A DNA stretch of 64,000 bases, taken from the NCBI RefSeq assembly GCF_004361855.1, contig NZ_SNWQ01000022.1, forward strand, positions 1 through 64,000, read 5' to 3'. The notes beneath the pieces were generated by a model. The model worked only from the letters and a program-made list of their open reading frames with translations, did no database searches and was not told the DNA's origin. Below are positions 61,817 to 64,000 of the stretch, piece after piece. This DNA is from Kribbella caucasensis. Its GTDB lineage: Bacteria; Actinomycetota; Actinomycetes; Propionibacteriales; Kribbellaceae. Within the stretch, counting starts at the first letter, position 1. Every line of letters begins with the position of its first letter. The translations under genes and the position numbers were made by a program.

Positions 61817-62224
61817 TCAGCCCGGGAGGGCGTTCCATTGGGCGAGGGTGGAGGCCAGCAGGGTGGTGGTGGGGAGGGCGTCGAACTCGTTGCGGTCGAC
61901 GAAGCGGGCGTCCGTGGCGTCGTCACCAGGTGTGAGGGTCCCGCCGACGGCCTCGGCCTCGTAGTCGCGGATGACATACAGCCTGCCGCCCGGCGCTTCG
62001 CGTTCGACCTCGCCGACGAGCTCGCCAACGGACACCTGGAGACCGGTTTCCTCCTCGACTTCCCGGGTCACCGCCGCAGGGTCGTCCTCACCTGGCTCGA
62101 CCCGGCCGCCCGGCAGCGACCACAGGCCGCGACCGGGTTCGTTCGCCCGCTGGACCACCAGCAGCCGGTGCTGCTCGTCGTACACGAGCGCCCCCACACA
62201 GTCGATCCGGTCCTGCTCTCCCAT
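61817..62224 (-). CDS. Nudix (MutT-type) hydrolase
   Basis: A 135-aa Nudix hydrolase with a complete box, GGRVEPGEDDPAAVTREVEEETGL. It should hydrolyse a nucleoside diphosphate-X compound such as an oxidised dNTP. The ATG at 62224 is chosen over earlier codons in frame because it begins the family-typical GEQDRIDCVGALVY. Its promoter must lie in the structured 495-bp gap to the PHP gene. A TATCGT box lies eight bases before the ATG. Confidence 0.9.
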   Translation of the reverse strand: MGEQDRIDCVGALVYDEQHRLLVVQRANEPGRGLWSLPGGRVEPGEDDPAAVTREVEEETGLQVSVGELVGEVEREAPGGRLYVIRDYEAEAVGGTLTPGDDATDARFVDRNEFDALPTTTLLASTLAQWNALPG

Positions 62225-62261
62225 GCCCGGCAACGATAGATCCGCCGTCCCACCACCACAA

Positions 62262-62307
62262 CGCGGTAACAAATTGTCACGGACGGGTGCGATTAATAGT
62301 TACCGCG
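62262..62307. promoter_or_regulatory. Inverted repeat in an AT-rich promoter zone
   Basis: CGCGGTAAC (62262-62270) and GTTACCGCG (62299-62307) are exact inverted copies with 28 bases between, which include TTGTCA and TTAATAG-like promoter elements. It is 38 bp upstream of the Nudix start. A dimeric repressor site is likely. Confidence 0.5.
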
Positions 62308-62371
62308 CGGTGAGCCTCGGGACACGGCGGAGCGGGCGTGGTGTGCGGAGGGTCGCTGAGCCCCGTCACTC

Positions 62372-62457
62372 CACCACTCATCAAGTGCGCCGAGCCTGCG
62401 CCCGCCACGCTTGAGCGGCGCCGCAGAAGGCGCGTTAACGGTGGTTGATGAGTGGTG
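62372..62457. repeat. 13-bp perfect inverted repeat with structured 60-nt interior
   Basis: CACCACTCATCAA (62372-62384) and TTGATGAGTGGTG (62445-62457) are exact reverse complements. The interior is GC-rich and can form further stems (GCGCC/GGCGC and the palindrome GCGGCGCCGC). It could be a small mobile element, a structured RNA or a bidirectional terminator. No gene is visible. Confidence 0.6.
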
Positions 62458-62500
62458 CAGGCACCGTGTCGGTGTTCCGGGGGAGGTCTGGGCGGGCGTG

Positions 62501-62636
62501 GTGCGGGGCGGGCGCGGGGCGGGGCGGGGGTGTGCGGGGCGGGCGCGGGGCGGGGCGGGGGTGTGCGGGGCGGCGGCGTGTGTGGGTGGGGGTTTGGGTT
62601 GGGTGGTGCGGGTTGGGTGGTGCGGGTTGGGCGGGG
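62501..62636. repeat. G-rich tandem repeats with quadruplex potential
   Basis: A 31-bp unit beginning GTGCGGGGCGGGCGCGGGGC is repeated at 62501 and 62532 with a partial third copy at 62563. A second array follows near 62592, with units of about 15 bp (GGGTTGGGTGGTGC). The plus strand has many runs of three to five G, so G-quadruplexes are likely. It ends about 85 bp before the PHP gene start. Confidence 0.75.
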
Positions 62637-62719
62637 TGTGGACAGTTGGGCGGGGAAAGGGGGTGGGCACGGATAGCATCAGCGGCGAGAGATGTCCGGA
62701 GAAGGGATCCTGATCGCCT

Positions 62720-63601
62720 GTGCGCATCGACCTGCACACCCATTCGAACCGCTCGGACGGCACCGACCCGGTCGACGTCCTGATCGCGCATGCGAAGCGG
62801 GACGGCCTGGACGTGATCGCGGTCACCGATCACGACACGGCCGACGGCTGGGTCGAGGGTCGCCGGGCCGCCGAGCAGCTCGGGATCGGGTTCGTGCCCG
62901 GGATCGAGATCTCCTGCAAGCTGAAGGGGATCTCCGTCCACCTACTCGGTTACCTGCCGGACCCGGCGTACGGGCCGCTGGCCGAGGAGTTGAAGATCGT
63001 CCGGGACGGCCGGACCGACCGGATCCCATCGATCGTCGCCCGGCTGAACGGTATGGGTGTCGCACTCACCGTCGACGAGGTGCTGGCCCAGGCGACCGGT
63101 ACGCCGTCGGTCGGGCGGCCGCATGTCGCCGACGCATTGGTTGCCAACGGCACCGTCGCGAACCGGAGTGAGGCGTTCGACAGGTTCCTGGCCGACGGGA
63201 AGCCTGGGCACGTGTCGCACTACGCGATCGATCCGGGCCGGGCGATCGACCTGGTCCGCGCGGCCGGCGGCGTACCGGTGATCGCGCATCCGTGGGGCCG
63301 GTCCAGCCATCGCGTCATCACCGTGGACCTACTCGCGCGCCTGGTCGCGGATCATGGGCTGGCCGGGATCGAGGTGGACCACCAGGACCACTCGCCGGAG
63401 TCGCGGGCCACGCTGCGAGGAATCGCGACGGACCTCGGCCTCATCTACACCGGGTCCAGCGACCATCACGGCGTCGGCAAGGTGGATCACGACCTGGGGG
63501 TGAACACGACCGAGCCGGAGCAGTTCGAGCGACTGCTCGACGTGGCGAAGGCGAACGCGGCGGCCAGCGAGGCGAACGTTCCAGAGGCCTACCTGCCGTG
63601 A
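62720..63601 (+). CDS. PHP domain phosphoesterase
   Basis: A 293-aa PHP-superfamily hydrolase. Metal-binding motifs are present: DLHTHSNRSDGT at 4-15, TDHDT near 36, and the late IAHPWGR and SSDHHG. Related proteins are 3',5'-nucleoside bisphosphate phosphatases or RNA/DNA trimming enzymes (YciV/TrpH type). The GTG at 62720 is preceded by GGAGAAGGGATCC. It overlaps the next gene by GTGA. Confidence 0.92.
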   Translation: MRIDLHTHSNRSDGTDPVDVLIAHAKRDGLDVIAVTDHDTADGWVEGRRAAEQLGIGFVPGIEISCKLKGISVHLLGYLPDPAYGPLAEELKIVRDGRTDRIPSIVARLNGMGVALTVDEVLAQATGTPSVGRPHVADALVANGTVANRSEAFDRFLADGKPGHVSHYAIDPGRAIDLVRAAGGVPVIAHPWGRSSHRVITVDLLARLVADHGLAGIEVDHQDHSPESRATLRGIATDLGLIYTGSSDHHGVGKVDHDLGVNTTEPEQFERLLDVAKANAAASEANVPEAYLP

Positions 63602-64000
63602 ACGACATCATCAATCTGGCGCTGCTGAGCGAGGTCTTCGTCACCCTGTTCGTGATCATGGACCCGCCCGGCACCGTGCCCGTGTTCATCTCGCTGACGG
63701 CCGGCCAGTCGCGCGCCGTCCGGAAGAAGGCGGCCTGGCAGGCCGTGCTGGTCGCCTTCGGGGTGATCGTGGTGTTCGCGGCGTTCGGGCAGCAGATCCT
63801 GCACAACCTCGGGATCACCCTGCCGGCGTTGCAGTGCGCGGGCGGTTTGCTGCTCCTGCTGATCGCGTTGCAGCTGCTCACCGACACGGCCGAGGATCCG
63901 GTTCAGACTAAGAACGTGAACATCGCCTTCGTCCCACTCGGTACGCCGCTGCTGGCCGGACCGGGTGCGATCGTCGCGACGATGGTGTTCGTGCAGCGTG
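63598..64000 (+). CDS. MarC family membrane protein, cut by the window end
   Basis: The first 134 codons of a polytopic membrane protein of the MarC (UPF0056) family: VFVTLFVIMDPPGTVPVF, then GVIVVFAAFGQQIL and NIAFVPLGTPLLAGPGAI, the family's conserved signature. Function is unclear; the family's historic link to antibiotic resistance in Escherichia coli was not borne out. The GTG at 63598 overlaps the PHP stop codon (GTGA), so the two are coupled. The 3' part lies beyond the window. Confidence 0.9.
   Translation, partial: MNDIINLALLSEVFVTLFVIMDPPGTVPVFISLTAGQSRAVRKKAAWQAVLVAFGVIVVFAAFGQQILHNLGITLPALQCAGGLLLLLIALQLLTDTAEDPVQTKNVNIAFVPLGTPLLAGPGAIVATMVFVQR

Noticed and set aside
62501..62636. 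CRISPR array
   Set aside because: The repeats are contiguous and G-rich without unique spacers, and no cas gene is present anywhere in the window.
62411..62783. Several overlapping Gly/Arg or Pro-rich open frames
   Set aside because: They are translations of the G-rich tandem repeats and have no ribosome-binding site or family resemblance.

Overview
This window is chromosomal DNA of a high-GC actinobacterium. Gene content (steA/steB, tlyA-nadK-recN, pyrG, SARP and LacI regulators, many sugar ABC transporters) and frequent GTG starts, 4-bp start/stop overlaps and leaderless promoters point to the Propionibacteriales, probably Kribbella or a close relative; that assignment is inference. I see no rRNA, tRNA, CRISPR array, phage or intact insertion sequence.

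Region by region. (1) 149-15254 is a conserved housekeeping and envelope block: DUF1015 protein, HAD phosphatase, phasin-like protein, TlyA, NAD kinase, RecN, SteA/SteB, a short MraY/WecA-like protein, a MurJ-like flippase, a GT4 glycosyltransferase, CTP synthase and a Nudix ADP-ribose pyrophosphatase. Most of it is on the plus strand and tightly coupled. (2) 15286-27419 is mixed: CPBP protease, MBL hydrolase with divergent AraC regulator, Mrp/ApbC, a lipoprotein, a class II Fic protein with an added N-terminal winged-helix-like domain, a PspAB-HtpX pair, a DUF1003 and MgtE-N/CBS pair, and two tandem TrmB/LuxR-like regulators. (3) 27493-38927 has a 1314-aa secreted subtilase, a CitE-type CoA-ester lyase, a LuxR-VOC fusion, a TetR regulator with two palindromic operators over a divergent membrane-protein gene, a secreted cyclophilin, a Ser/Thr kinase and an acyl-CoA dehydrogenase. 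(4) 38970-47352 has three paralogous ArsR-type regulators around a SARP/NB-ARC/TPR regulator, CorA and a stress-type membrane protein; the middle paralog is frameshifted. A MaoC hydratase closes the block. (5) 47356-60235 is a carbohydrate region with two ABC-importer loci: a GH29 fucosidase operon beside a divergent GntR/FCD regulator, and a LacI-headed operon with a GH144-like glycoamylase and a GH39 enzyme. (6) 60420-64000 has a histidine phosphatase, GNAT, MutT-type Nudix, a structured G-rich intergenic region, a PHP phosphoesterase and the start of a MarC-type membrane protein cut by the window end.

How genes may work together. The CitE lyase, acyl-CoA dehydrogenase and MaoC hydratase look like separated members of an ethylmalonyl-CoA-type set. 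SteA/SteB, the MraY-like protein, the MurJ-like protein and the GT4 enzyme form a five-gene envelope cassette. Each sugar locus pairs a binding lipoprotein and two permeases with intracellular or exported glycosidases and a local repressor, with candidate operators visible. No importer ATPase is encoded in either locus, so a shared MsiK-like ATPase elsewhere is likely.

The least explained signals are the three regulator paralogs (two share CTAG stop overlaps with their neighbours), the Fic fusion, the inverted and direct repeat cluster at 31544-31648, and the structured repeats at 62262-62636.
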